From assembly GCF_008828755.2 (NCBI RefSeq), contig NZ_QBLM01000002.1:62001-126000 (forward strand): DNA of 64,000 nucleotides, in the 5' to 3' direction. The position numbers were made by a program, and so were the translations under genes. The notes beneath the pieces were generated by a model. It was not told the DNA's origin, did no database searches, and worked only from the letters and a program-made list of their open reading frames with translations. Below are positions 9,263 to 18,718 of the stretch, piece by piece (within the stretch, counting starts at the first letter, position 1; each line of letters begins with the position of its first letter). This DNA comes from [Borrelia] turdi (GTDB lineage: Bacteria; Spirochaetota; Spirochaetia; Borreliales; Borreliaceae).

Positions 9263-12200
9263 ATGTTGGTAAAGAGAATCGTTGGCAAACCAATAACAAT
9301 GTTGATTTTATTTTCATTGTTAATGATGATAAGTTTATATACCTTTTCAAGATTAAAGGTAGACCTTTTGCCTGGAATTGATATCCCTCAAATAAGTATT
9401 TATACTGTTTATCCTGGCGCTTCTCCTAAGGAAGTCGAAGAGAGTGTTTCTAGAGTTCTTGAGAGTGGTTTGAGTTCTGTAAAAAATTTGAAAAATATAT
9501 ATAGTACTTCTTCTAAAGAAAGTAGCACTGTTTCACTTGAATTTTATCATGGGACCGATTTAGATTTGGTTTTAAATGAAATTCGAGATGCTCTTGAATT
9601 GGTAAAATCTTCATTGCCTAGTAAGTCGCAGACTCCCAGAATTTTTAGATACAATCTTAAAAATATTCCTGTAATGAAAATTCTTATTAATTCTGTAAGG
9701 CCAGTTTCTGAGCTTAAAAGATATGCCGATGAGATTATTAAACCCGGACTTGAAAGGCTTGATGGAGTTGCAATTGTTAATGTTAATGGTGGAAGTAAAA
9801 AACGTGTTTTAATTGAAGTTTCTCAAAATAGATTAGAGTCTTATGGACTTTCTTTATCAAGAATATCTTCGATTATAGCATCTCAAAATTTGGAACTTTC
9901 AGCTGGTAATATATTGGAGAACAACTTAGAATATTTAGTTCAAGTGTCTGGAAAATTTAAATCGATTGAAGAGATAGGCAATGTGGTTATAGCTTATAAG
10001 ATGCCCGATATTTCTTCTGGCATAAATTCATCTGTTATTGAGATAAAACTTAAAGATATTGCTAATATTAAAACCGATTTTGAAGATTTGTTAGAATATG
10101 TTGAATATAATGGCTTGCCTTCAATCTCTTTATCGGTTCAAAAGCGTAGTGATGCCAATTCTATTGCAGTTTCTAATGTTATTAAGAGCGAAATAGAAAA
10201 ATTGAAATTATCTATGCCTAAAGATATAAGATTAGAAATTGTTTCTGATAGTACCGATTTTATTAAAGCGTCCATTTCAACGGTTGTAGATTCAGCCTAC
10301 TTTGGAGCTATGCTTGCAATATTTGTGATTTTTTTCTTTTTAAGAAGCTTTAGGGCTACAATAATTATTGCAATTTCTATTCCAATAGCAATTGTTTTGA
10401 CTTTTTGTTTAATGTATTTTGTAAATGTTTCTCTTAATATTATGAGTCTTGCAGGTCTTGCGCTTGGGATTGGAATGGTTGTTGACTGTTCAATTGTTGT
10501 AATAGACAATATATACAAATATAGGCAAAAAGGAGCAAAGCTTATTTCATCTTCTATCCTAGGAGCCCAAGAAATGATGCTGCCTATTACATCTTCAACT
10601 CTTACTTCTATTTGTGTTTTTGGTCCATTTCTTATTTTTAAATCAGAACTTGGGATATATGGGTATTTTTTTAAAGACTTTTCATTTACGATTGTTATTT
10701 CTTTAGGGGTTTCTCTTTTGGTTGCGATTTTTTTAGTTCCTGTTTTATCAAGTCATTATGTTGGTTTATACACGAGTTTTCAAAAAAATATTAAGGGTGC
10801 TTTTATTAGGAAAATTGATGCCTTTTTTTCTAGTATTTATTATTTTTTAGAATTTTTTTATATCAATTTATTAAATATAGTTTTAAATCATAAATTGATT
10901 TTTGGATTAATTGTTTTTTCTAGTTTTATTGGTAGCTTGTTTTTAGGATCATTGCTAGATGTGACAACTTTTAGCAGAGGGAAAGAGAATTCCATTATTA
11001 TTAATTTAAATTTTCCTCATAAAACTAATTTAGAATATGCAAAATTTTATTCTAATAAATTTTTAGAAATTGTAAAAAGCGAGGCTAAAGGATATAAAAG
11101 CATTATTTCTACCTTGAGCGCTGACAGAATAACTTTTAATATATTGTTTCCTCTTAAAGAAGAAGTAAAAGATAATTTGATTGAAAGTATAGATTATGAT
11201 GCTATTAAATATAAAATTATGAATCGCATTGGAAATCTTTATCCTGAATATAATATTGAGCCTTCTGGTGGCAATGCTTTAGGTGGCGGAGATTCTATTA
11301 AAATTAAAATTTCAGGGAATGATTTTGAATATATAAAAGATTATGGAAAAATTTTAGTTTCTATGTTAAAAAAGGAAATTCCTGAACTTGTAAATCCAAG
11401 ACTTAATATAAATGATTTTCAACTTCAAATTAGCGTTGAGATAGACAGAGCGTTAGCCTATAATTATGGCGTTGATATGAATACCATTTTAAATGAATTG
11501 AAGGCCAATATTAATGGTGTTATTGCTGGACAATATGTAGAGAATGGGCTTAATTATGATATTGTTCTTAAGCTTGATAGAATGGATGTTAAAAATTTAA
11601 AAGACTTAGAAAAAATATTTATTACAAATTCATCTGGAATTAAAATTCCTTTTTCATCAATAGCTACTTTTGAAAAAACTAATAAAGCCGAAGCCATTTA
11701 TAGAGAAAATCAAGCTTTAACCATTTATCTTAGTGCATCTATTTCTCCAAATAGTAATTTAACTCAAGTAACTGCAAAAGTCATAGATTTTATTAACAAT
11801 AAGGTACCTCATAAAGAGGGCACAGTGCTTAAGGTTGAAGGAGAGTATAATGAATTTTCAAATATTATGGATCAGTTTAAAATAATCATTATGATGGCCA
11901 TTATTGTTGTCTTTGGTATTATGGCTTCTCAATTTGAATCTTTTTTAAAACCCTTTATTATTATTTTTACAATTCCTTTGACGGCAATAGGAGTTGTACT
12001 TATACATTTTCTTGTAGGAGAAAAACTTTCTATTTTTGCCGCAATTGGAATGCTTATGCTTGTTGGTGTTGTGGTAAATACGGGAATTGTTCTTGTAGAT
12101 TATACTGGTTTATTGATTAAGAGGGGGTTTGGTCTAAGAGAAGCAATTATTGAGTCTTGTCGTTCAAGGTTTAGACCAATTTTAATGTCTTCTTTAACTT

Positions 12201-12475
12201 CAATAATAGGGCTTATTCCGATGGCATTTTCTAGTGGGAGTGGAAATGAACTTTTAAAGCCAATTGCATTCACTTTTATTGGTGGAATGACAGCAAGTAC
12301 ATTTCTTACTCTGCTTTTTATTCCCATGCTTTTTGAGATTTTTTCTAATATTGTTTCAAGTATTAAATCTAGGTTAAAAAGAGTGGTTCTTAGTGGAGAT
12401 GTTGAAAAATCATTCAAAATTAATAATTCAACTAAAAGTAGTTATGATAATTTATTTGAAGAAGATGGAGATTAA
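9263..12475 (+). CDS. besB: RND-family multidrug efflux pump
   Basis: Proton-driven inner-membrane pump of the Bes complex. 1070 residues with the usual RND layout: TM1 at about 13-31, a large periplasmic loop (35-335), TM2-6, TM7 near 540-560, a second loop (565-870) and TM8-12. The family residues can be read: in TM4 GMVVDCSIVVIDN has one Asp where AcrB has Asp-Asp, and in TM10 GVVVNTGIVLVDY has Asn where AcrB has Lys. These patterns resemble metal/hydrophobe RND pumps of spirochaetes and Bacteroidetes rather than AcrB. The ATG at 9263 follows GGGAG. A PII-like gene begins one base after its stop. Confidence 0.93.
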   Translation: MLVKRIVGKPITMLILFSLLMMISLYTFSRLKVDLLPGIDIPQISIYTVYPGASPKEVEESVSRVLESGLSSVKNLKNIYSTSSKESSTVSLEFYHGTDLDLVLNEIRDALELVKSSLPSKSQTPRIFRYNLKNIPVMKILINSVRPVSELKRYADEIIKPGLERLDGVAIVNVNGGSKKRVLIEVSQNRLESYGLSLSRISSIIASQNLELSAGNILENNLEYLVQVSGKFKSIEEIGNVVIAYKMPDISSGINSSVIEIKLKDIANIKTDFEDLLEYVEYNGLPSISLSVQKRSDANSIAVSNVIKSEIEKLKLSMPKDIRLEIVSDSTDFIKASISTVVDSAYFGAMLAIFVIFFFLRSFRATIIIAISIPIAIVLTFCLMYFVNVSLNIMSLAGLALGIGMVVDCSIVVIDNIYKYRQKGAKLISSSILGAQEMMLPITSSTLTSICVFGPFLIFKSELGIYGYFFKDFSFTIVISLGVSLLVAIFLVPVLSSHYVGLYTSFQKNIKGAFIRKIDAFFSSIYYFLEFFYINLLNIVLNHKLIFGLIVFSSFIGSLFLGSLLDVTTFSRGKENSIIINLNFPHKTNLEYAKFYSNKFLEIVKSEAKGYKSIISTLSADRITFNILFPLKEEVKDNLIESIDYDAIKYKIMNRIGNLYPEYNIEPSGGNALGGGDSIKIKISGNDFEYIKDYGKILVSMLKKEIPELVNPRLNINDFQLQISVEIDRALAYNYGVDMNTILNELKANINGVIAGQYVENGLNYDIVLKLDRMDVKNLKDLEKIFITNSSGIKIPFSSIATFEKTNKAEAIYRENQALTIYLSASISPNSNLTQVTAKVIDFINNKVPHKEGTVLKVEGEYNEFSNIMDQFKIIIMMAIIVVFGIMASQFESFLKPFIIIFTIPLTAIGVVLIHFLVGEKLSIFAAIGMLMLVGVVVNTGIVLVDYTGLLIKRGFGLREAIIESCRSRFRPILMSSLTSIIGLIPMAFSSGSGNELLKPIAFTFIGGMTASTFLTLLFIPMLFEIFSNIVSSIKSRLKRVVLSGDVEKSFKINNSTKSSYDNLFEEDGD

Positions 12476-12476
12476 T

Positions 12477-12785
12477 ATGACTAAATTTTATAGATATAGG
12501 ATTGAAATAATTTCCAATTTATCTTTAGAGCTCGATATTTTTGAATGTATAGGAAAAATAGAGCGAGAGTTTGGGGAGCCTATATATTATTCTAAGATAG
12601 AAAATGTTTATGGAAAAGGCAAGAAGGGGGAAAAGCATGGTAACGGTGTTTGGCCTGAAGAAAATTTTATTCTGATTATTTATACTTCCAACCAATCTAT
12701 TGTTAATAAATTAAAGGACATTGTAGATAATTTGAATCGTTCTTACCCTACAGAGGGGGTTAATTTTTTTATTTTGAGAAATTAA
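12477..12785 (+). CDS. PII-like small protein linked to the RND efflux operon
   Basis: 102 residues, annotated in related genomes only as hypothetical (from memory). The pattern VYGKGKKGEKHGNGVWPEEN (about residues 42-61), followed by a beta-strand and then VNKLKDIVDNLN and GVNFFILRN, resembles the small PII-like proteins encoded beside CusA/BesB-type RND pumps. In those the G.G...G...G..WPE.N segment corresponds to the PII T-loop region. It starts at ATG 12477, one base after the besB stop, behind GGAG at 12467-12470, so it is almost surely cotranslated with the pump. A role in sensing a ligand or gating the pump is inference. Confidence 0.75.
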   Translation: MTKFYRYRIEIISNLSLELDIFECIGKIEREFGEPIYYSKIENVYGKGKKGEKHGNGVWPEENFILIIYTSNQSIVNKLKDIVDNLNRSYPTEGVNFFILRN

Positions 12786-13392
12786 TGCTTGGGAGTAGGA
12801 TTTTGATTGCTGTTTTGGGTAATAAATTTTTGAATAATAAGAATTATGTTTTAAAATTCGGGTGTAAAATATAGCTTAAAGAAGGTTAATATTCGTTGCT
12901 AAGTTTTCAAAATTTTCACTCAATAAAATATTTTAAAAGAAACTTAGAATGTTACAGTCAGGCGATCAAGCTTATGTTAATTGTCTTGTGGGGATTTTAT
13001 TTTAAATGAATAAATATTTATTACAAAAAAACTATATTTCTTTTTTAAAAGAAATATAAGGATTCTTTTTAGAAAAGGTGATTGATTATTTTAAAGGTAA
13101 TAAAATGGATCTTAATAATGTTGTTTTTATATTTGTGAAAGTAATTTGATGATGTTTGATGTTTGATATATTTTGAGAAAAAAATATTACTTGCTAAAAT
13201 ATTAAAACGGAAATTTATTTTTAGATTTTAAGCTATTTTTTAAACTTAGTTTTGATTTTTTAGGTTTTTATTCTTATTAGCTTTTTGTGTATTTTTTATA
13301 ATAGCGGGAAAGCTTTATAAAAAATTTTTTTATGAATTTATGGTTAATAATGATATAATAAACCATATTAATTTTGTTAAAAGGAGGATTAT
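12786..13392. other. 607-base gene-free region between the bes operon and the acyl-CoA synthetase gene
   Basis: No open frame of useful size is present on either strand. It holds only micro-ORFs of 17-29 codons, for example ATG 12785 overlapping the stop of the PII-like gene as TAATG. No tRNA-like cloverleaf is visible. Content: a 12-base perfect inverted repeat at 13033-13058, TATAAT boxes at 13307-13312 and 13354-13359, and a short inverted repeat ATGGTT/AACCAT (13340-13345 and 13361-13366) flanking the second box. It could be a decayed gene, a small-RNA gene or a long regulatory region; the sequence does not decide. Confidence 0.55.
13033..13058. repeat. 12-base perfect inverted repeat in the gene-free region
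   Basis: TATATTTCTTTT (13033-13044) pairs with AAAAGAAATATA (13047-13058) across a two-base centre. As RNA it would be a weak A/U hairpin with the innermost pairs open. No T-tract follows directly, so it is a poor terminator. Confidence 0.5.
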
Positions 13393-15285
13393 ATGTCAAT
13401 AGCAAAGGCATTCTTTGAAGTGGCTGATCAACAAAAGGACAAAATTGCTCAAATATATAAAATTTGCAATGGATATGCCCGCGTTACTTATGGCGACTTA
13501 AAAAACAATGTTTTAAAGCTTGCTTCCTTTTTAAAGTCAATCAATGTTAAGTATCAAGATAAAATATTTATTTGCTCTGAGAATAGGGCCGAGTGGTCTG
13601 TAATAGATTTTGCAATTTTATCTTTGGGTGCTGTTGATGTTCCAAAAGGCTCTGATATTACTCTTTTTGAAGCTGAAATTATTTTTAACTCTGTTCTTCC
13701 AGGTGTAGTTATTTTAGAAAATTTAAGTCTTCTTGATATGTTTGTTCGAATTCAATTTACAGTAAAGCCAATATTTATTATCATTGAAAATTTGAGCAAA
13801 GAAGATAGGCTAAAGTATAGTGATTTTGAAATTTATACTTATAGCGATTGTATTTTATTAGGGGACAATTTAAGAAAAGATATAGAAATTATTGAGATTG
13901 CAAGTAAAGTTGATTCTAATGATATGGCAACAATAATATATACTTCTGGAACAACGGGCCATCCAAAGGGGGTTATGCTCAGTCATGCTAACCTTCTTTA
14001 TCAGGTTTCTAGTTTTAGTTTAATGGTTGATACACAAGTGGGACAAATATTTATGTGTATTTTGCCAATTTGGCATTCCTTTCAAAGATCTTTTTCTTAC
14101 AATATTTTTCTCAAGGGTATGGTTTGTTTATTTTCTACCATTGTTCCAAGGGCAATGCTTGATGACATTAAAAATATTAATCCTCATTATATTGCAGCTG
14201 TTCCTAGGCTTTGGATTGCAATAAGACAAAATATTTACAAAGAAGTTTCCAAAAGGCCGTTTATTTCTAGAATAATTTTTCATTTTTTTATAAAATTAGC
14301 GTTTCTTAGCGATATTTGCTATAGGATGGTAATGGGACTTTATCCGGACAATGGGTTTAGTTTATTTTTCCCTATAAAGAAAATTTTAGGAATGTTTGGG
14401 TTAATCTGCATATTTCCTTTTAAAGCTTTGGGAAATATTTTGATTTTTAATAAAATAAATAAAATTTTAGGTAATAATTTTGTTGTTGGAATTACTGGCG
14501 GGGGGAGTATGCCTTTGTCTGTTGTTAGATTTTTTAATTCAATCGGTATTGAATTAGCTAATGCTTATGGATTGACAGAAACTTCGCCAGGAGTGGCTTC
14601 TAATAAGCATAAAAAAGTGATCATTGGTACTTGTGGGAAAATTTTACCCGGAACTGTTGCTGAGATTAGAGATTCTGATGGGAATAAGCTTAAAAAACCC
14701 GGAAAAGGAATTTTATTTGTAAAAGGGCCTCAAGTAATGCTTGGATATTACAAGGATAGAGTAGCAACTTATAAGATTATTGGTTCTGATGGGTTTTTAA
14801 ACACAGGTGATATTGTAAAATTGTCTAAAGACAATGTTGTTCAAATTATTGGTCGAGAAAAAGATACAATTGTTTTGAATAATGGAGAGAATGTTGAGCC
14901 TGCTCCAATTGAGATTAAGCTTGAAGAATCAATCTTAATAGAAAAAGCGGTTGTTGTAGGGCAGGATCAAAAATTTTTAGGCGCGCTTATTCTCCCAAAT
15001 TTTGAAGAAATAAATAAATATTTAGAAAGTGTTGGGCAAAAGATTTTTGATGCTAATAATAGGCGTCAAATTATTTCAAATAATATTGTTCTTAAGGCTA
15101 TAAATGATGAAATAAAAAAATTAATCAATAGAGCTAATGGATTTAAACCTTTTGAACAGATATTGAAGTTTGCTCTTTTAGAAAAACCATTTGAAGTTGG
15201 TAAGGAAATATCGATTAAAATGGATATTAAGCGAAGTTATATTTTAAATTTTTATAAAAATGAAATTAAAAATTTATTTGCCTGA
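13393..15285 (+). CDS. long-chain acyl-CoA synthetase (AMP-binding enzyme)
   Basis: Activates fatty acids with ATP to acyl-AMP and then acyl-CoA (or another acceptor); probably membrane-associated. 630 residues: the AMP-binding signature IIYTSGTTGHPKGVMLSH near 182-199, NAYGLTETSPG near 390, LNTGDIVKL near 473 and the C-terminal IGREKDTIVLNNGENVEP near 493. A hydrophobic insertion at about 295-350 resembles bacterial FadD15/long-chain forms. The ATG at 13393 is six bases after a full AAGGAGG. Borrelia cannot make fatty acids, so this gene likely activates host fatty acids for phospholipid or lipoprotein acylation (inference). Its TGA directly abuts the stop codon of the convergent penicillin-binding protein gene, with no gap. 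Confidence 0.88.
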   Translation: MSIAKAFFEVADQQKDKIAQIYKICNGYARVTYGDLKNNVLKLASFLKSINVKYQDKIFICSENRAEWSVIDFAILSLGAVDVPKGSDITLFEAEIIFNSVLPGVVILENLSLLDMFVRIQFTVKPIFIIIENLSKEDRLKYSDFEIYTYSDCILLGDNLRKDIEIIEIASKVDSNDMATIIYTSGTTGHPKGVMLSHANLLYQVSSFSLMVDTQVGQIFMCILPIWHSFQRSFSYNIFLKGMVCLFSTIVPRAMLDDIKNINPHYIAAVPRLWIAIRQNIYKEVSKRPFISRIIFHFFIKLAFLSDICYRMVMGLYPDNGFSLFFPIKKILGMFGLICIFPFKALGNILIFNKINKILGNNFVVGITGGGSMPLSVVRFFNSIGIELANAYGLTETSPGVASNKHKKVIIGTCGKILPGTVAEIRDSDGNKLKKPGKGILFVKGPQVMLGYYKDRVATYKIIGSDGFLNTGDIVKLSKDNVVQIIGREKDTIVLNNGENVEPAPIEIKLEESILIEKAVVVGQDQKFLGALILPNFEEINKYLESVGQKIFDANNRRQIISNNIVLKAINDEIKKLINRANGFKPFEQILKFALLEKPFEVGKEISIKMDIKRSYILNFYKNEIKNLFA

Positions 15286-17175
15286 TTATTTTAAATACAG
15301 TTCAAGCTCTACTATATCTTCTAATTTTGTATTGGGGGGTATGCTTTGCTTATAAACAAATCCTTTGCCATTTATTTTTATTTTTATATTGCTTTTATAG
15401 TGCTTTAGTATGGCTATTGCTTCTCTTTTAGAAAGGTTGATAAAATTTGGCAAGTATGCTTTGTTTTTATAATTGGTAGCGATTTTAGGTATTTTGATTT
15501 TTGATGGTATTTTGATTTTTTTATATGCGCTTGTATTTTGTTGGTATTCAATAAATTCTATTATTTCTTTTGCCATTGGGGCTGCTATTCTTGTTCCATA
15601 TATTATTTTTTTTGGGTATCTGTATACAATATAAATAATGTATTTTGGTTGTTCTGTAGGATATATTGCCAAGATAGAAGATGTATAGTCTTCTTCTGAG
15701 TATTTGCCGGTTTTTCTATCAATAGCTTGAGATGTTCCGCTTTTTGCAGAAATGTCAAGATTTTTAATTTTAAGATTCGGAATTCCACCTTTATTTACAA
15801 CTTCTCTCATCATTTTTAAAACTTTTTGTGCTGAATTCTTAGATATTGCTCTTTTTATTTCTTCTTTATCAAATTCTTTAATATTTTCTCCTTTATCGTT
15901 ACTTATTTTTTTTATTATTCTGGGTTTTAACATTATTCCATTGTTGCCTAGTATGCTTGCAGCTTGTAATATTTGAACTGCTGACACCCCTATTTCTTGT
16001 CCAAATCCAATTGTAGCTTTACTTCGTCCTGACCATTTTAAATAATGATTTAGAAGACCTTTTGTCTCTCCAGGAAATGGAAATCCAACTTTTTTCCCAA
16101 ATCCAAAATCTAAGAGTTTTTTATAAAAGTATTCATTGCTAACTTTCTCAGTAATATAAGCTATTCCTACATTTGATGAATAGATTAAAATCTCTGTAGA
16201 ATCGATATATTTATAAGGAGGATTTAAGGTTTTAATTGTAATTTTCTCTCCTGATGGAAATTGTTTTTGATATATTCCATTGTCTAAAAATTTTTCTCCT
16301 AAATTTAATTTTCCACTTTCTAAAATTATTGCAACTGTAAAAATTTTATTAATGCTTCCAGGCTCATAGGCTAGCGATGAAGAAAGGTTTTTTCGTATTT
16401 CTTCAGGATATTCAGAATAAAAGTTCGCATCATATTGGGGAAATTGAACCATAGAGAGTATTTCTCCATTTTGGGAGTTCATTACTAAAGCAATCAAACT
16501 TTCAGGATTATTTTCTTTAAAGTATTTTTTAGCGATTTTGCTAACACCCTGTTGTATATTCATGTCTATTGTTAAGTAGATGTTATTTGTTTCTAATTCT
16601 TCGTTTAAAAATTGTTGTCTGGTTTTATCTTTTCCCAATATGCTGTTTAGAGAAAATTCAATGCCCTCAAGGCCAAGATTATCTGTTCCTACAAAGCCAG
16701 TAATATTGCTTGTGATATGCCTAAAAGGGTAAATTCTTGTGTAATCAGGATATAAAGCAATGTTTGAGAGTCTGCCTTCAGCTTGAATTCTTTTAATCAA
16801 ATCTGATTCTTCTCTTTTTATTTTTCTTTTTATATATAAAAATTCTTTATTTGAAGAAAGCTTTTCCTTTAAAATTTTTGAATCAATTTGGAGTATTGCA
16901 CCAAGAGTTTCAGATGTGCTGACAATGTTTTCTATTTTTTGAGGATTTGTTCCGATTGAGTATGACTTTGAAGAGAATGCTATTGGTTTGCCATTTCTAT
17001 CGTAAATTGTTCCTCTTTTGACAATATCATTTGATTTTAAAGGTGTTGTGTTGTTTAGGCTGTTATTAAAGACCATTAGTGTGAAGTATTTGTAAATAGT
17101 TAGCAAAGTTATTCCTAAAAATATTGTTAATACCATCTTTATTCGGTACTTATTATTAAGTATTTTTTTGGTCAT
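15286..17175 (-). CDS. class B penicillin-binding protein with C-terminal PASTA domain
   Basis: Peptidoglycan transpeptidase, FtsI/Spo VD type, probably in septal or elongation wall synthesis. 629 residues: one N-terminal membrane anchor (about 12-36), a PBP dimerisation region (about 50-190), and a transpeptidase domain with SINK (S274 catalytic), SSN (333-335) and KSGT (478-481). A single PASTA-like domain (about 575-629, starting LPNFINLSKREAIAILKHY) ends it. PASTA-bearing PBPs bind wall fragments and often have reduced beta-lactam affinity. The ATG at 17175 follows AGAGGT. The gene is separate from any dcw cluster here, so ftsI is likely but not certain. Confidence 0.87.
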   Translation of the reverse strand: MTKKILNNKYRIKMVLTIFLGITLLTIYKYFTLMVFNNSLNNTTPLKSNDIVKRGTIYDRNGKPIAFSSKSYSIGTNPQKIENIVSTSETLGAILQIDSKILKEKLSSNKEFLYIKRKIKREESDLIKRIQAEGRLSNIALYPDYTRIYPFRHITSNITGFVGTDNLGLEGIEFSLNSILGKDKTRQQFLNEELETNNIYLTIDMNIQQGVSKIAKKYFKENNPESLIALVMNSQNGEILSMVQFPQYDANFYSEYPEEIRKNLSSSLAYEPGSINKIFTVAIILESGKLNLGEKFLDNGIYQKQFPSGEKITIKTLNPPYKYIDSTEILIYSSNVGIAYITEKVSNEYFYKKLLDFGFGKKVGFPFPGETKGLLNHYLKWSGRSKATIGFGQEIGVSAVQILQAASILGNNGIMLKPRIIKKISNDKGENIKEFDKEEIKRAISKNSAQKVLKMMREVVNKGGIPNLKIKNLDISAKSGTSQAIDRKTGKYSEEDYTSSILAIYPTEQPKYIIYIVYRYPKKIIYGTRIAAPMAKEIIEFIEYQQNTSAYKKIKIPSKIKIPKIATNYKNKAYLPNFINLSKREAIAILKHYKSNIKIKINGKGFVYKQSIPPNTKLEDIVELELYLK

Positions 17176-17307
17176 AAATTTTGGACCTCTTAAATTATTT
17201 TATGACTATATGAAATAAAAAATTATTCATTTTTTTTGCATCTACATTATTATATGTTATTATATTCTGAAAAAGTAGATTACTTATATATCAGAGGGTA
17301 TAATATA

Positions 17308-18678
17308 ATGGATATTAAAACTTTAAAAGGCTTTAAAGATTATTTACCTAAGGATTCTTTGATTCGAATTCATATTGTTAGGCAGATATTTAGCATTCTT
17401 AATTCTTATAATTTTGATTTAATAGATACTCCAGTTCTTGAATATTCAGATATGCTTTTAAAAAAGAGTGGGGATGAGACCGAAAAGCAAATTTATAGGT
17501 TTAAAGATAATGGAGGCAGAGATGTTTCCATGCGATTTGATTTGACTGTTCCTTTTGCCAGATTTGTTGCTACAAATATTTCTGATTTAAAATTTCCTTT
17601 CAGACGCTCTCAATTTGGAAAAGTTTTTAGAGGAGAAAATTCTCAAAGGGGTAGATACAGAGAATTTATGCAATTCGACTTTGATATAGTTGGGGAGGAT
17701 AGTTTTAGAGGTGATGCCGAGATTCTTTCTGTTGTGTATTATGGACTTGAAGAGATTTTTTTGAATTTTATAGAAGGTATTAATAAAAAATTTATTATCC
17801 ATTATTCTCATCTTGGTATATTAAATTCTTTTTTTGAAAAGTTAGGAATTAAAGAGAAATCCCTTTTTATTTTAAGGAATATTGATAAAATAGATAAAAT
17901 AGGAATTGATAAGGTTGAAGAGGCTCTGCTTCTTGAGGTCGAAAAAGAAGCAGTGGATTCAATCTTAAGTTTAGTGAGCTTGCAAGGCGCTTTTAAAGAC
18001 AAAATACAAGCCTTAAAAGGTATTTTAGGTGATAATGAGTCTGTTAAGAGAGTAGAAGCTGTTTATCAGCATCTTAGTTTATTAAAAATTCAGGATTCTT
18101 TTAATTTAAATCTTAAAATATCTCGTGGGCTTGATTATTATACAGGGATTGTTTTTGAAGCTGAAGTGTTTGGTAGTAATATGGGCAGTGTTTGTAGTGG
18201 GGGAAGATATGACAATTTGGTTTCTTCATTCTCAGGCTCTATTCAAAAAATTTCAGGAGTTGGGGGATCTTTTGGTGTTGACAGAATAAAGGATATAATT
18301 GATCTTGAAAAGTTTAGCTATATTAAAATATTTGTCACTAAAGCTAGGTCTAAGGTTTTAATTGTAAACCTAGATAGTGCTTTGCAAAATTATTATTATG
18401 AACTTGCTACTAGGTTTAGAAATCACGATTATTCTAAGGTTAAAAATATTTCTTGTGAAGTCTATTTGAAAAATAAAAATGGTAAAAATATTAAAGAGCA
18501 AATAGAGTATGCTTTAAGCAAAGAGATAAGATTTTTAATTTTTGTTGGTCAAGAAGAATACAAAGAAAATAAAATGAAAGTAAGAGATTTGACAAAAAAG
18601 GAGGAGTTGCTGCTTTCTTTTGAAGAATCAATAAATCTTATTAAATGTAATGAAAAGTTACTGTGCACCCCTTTTTAA
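17308..18678 (+). CDS. hisS: histidyl-tRNA synthetase
   Basis: Charges tRNA-His with histidine. 456 residues, class II synthetase: motif 2 GRYREFMQFDFDIVG near 113-127, the His-specific RGLDYYTGIVFE near 272-283 and motif 3 GVGGSFGVDRI near 320. The ATG at 17308 is nine bases after AGAGGG (17293-17298); the frame is open 24 codons further upstream, but no ribosome site supports an earlier start and MDIKTLKGFKDYLP is the family's usual N-terminus. It is divergent from the penicillin-binding protein gene and convergent with the TPR/OB gene. Confidence 0.95.
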   Translation: MDIKTLKGFKDYLPKDSLIRIHIVRQIFSILNSYNFDLIDTPVLEYSDMLLKKSGDETEKQIYRFKDNGGRDVSMRFDLTVPFARFVATNISDLKFPFRRSQFGKVFRGENSQRGRYREFMQFDFDIVGEDSFRGDAEILSVVYYGLEEIFLNFIEGINKKFIIHYSHLGILNSFFEKLGIKEKSLFILRNIDKIDKIGIDKVEEALLLEVEKEAVDSILSLVSLQGAFKDKIQALKGILGDNESVKRVEAVYQHLSLLKIQDSFNLNLKISRGLDYYTGIVFEAEVFGSNMGSVCSGGRYDNLVSSFSGSIQKISGVGGSFGVDRIKDIIDLEKFSYIKIFVTKARSKVLIVNLDSALQNYYYELATRFRNHDYSKVKNISCEVYLKNKNGKNIKEQIEYALSKEIRFLIFVGQEEYKENKMKVRDLTKKEELLLSFEESINLIKCNEKLLCTPF

Positions 18679-18718
18679 TCTTAAACATTGATTATTCTAA
18701 AAAGTTTTGGCACAGATA

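Noticed and set aside
12785..12874. 29-codon ORF overlapping the end of the PII-like gene (TAATG)
   Set aside because: Too short, no ribosome site of its own and no recognisable composition; the TAATG overlap alone is weak support.
17299..17304. TATAAT just before hisS as its promoter
   Set aside because: It lies between the ribosome site and the start codon, so it cannot be the -10 element for that start; TATAAT is common by chance at this base composition.
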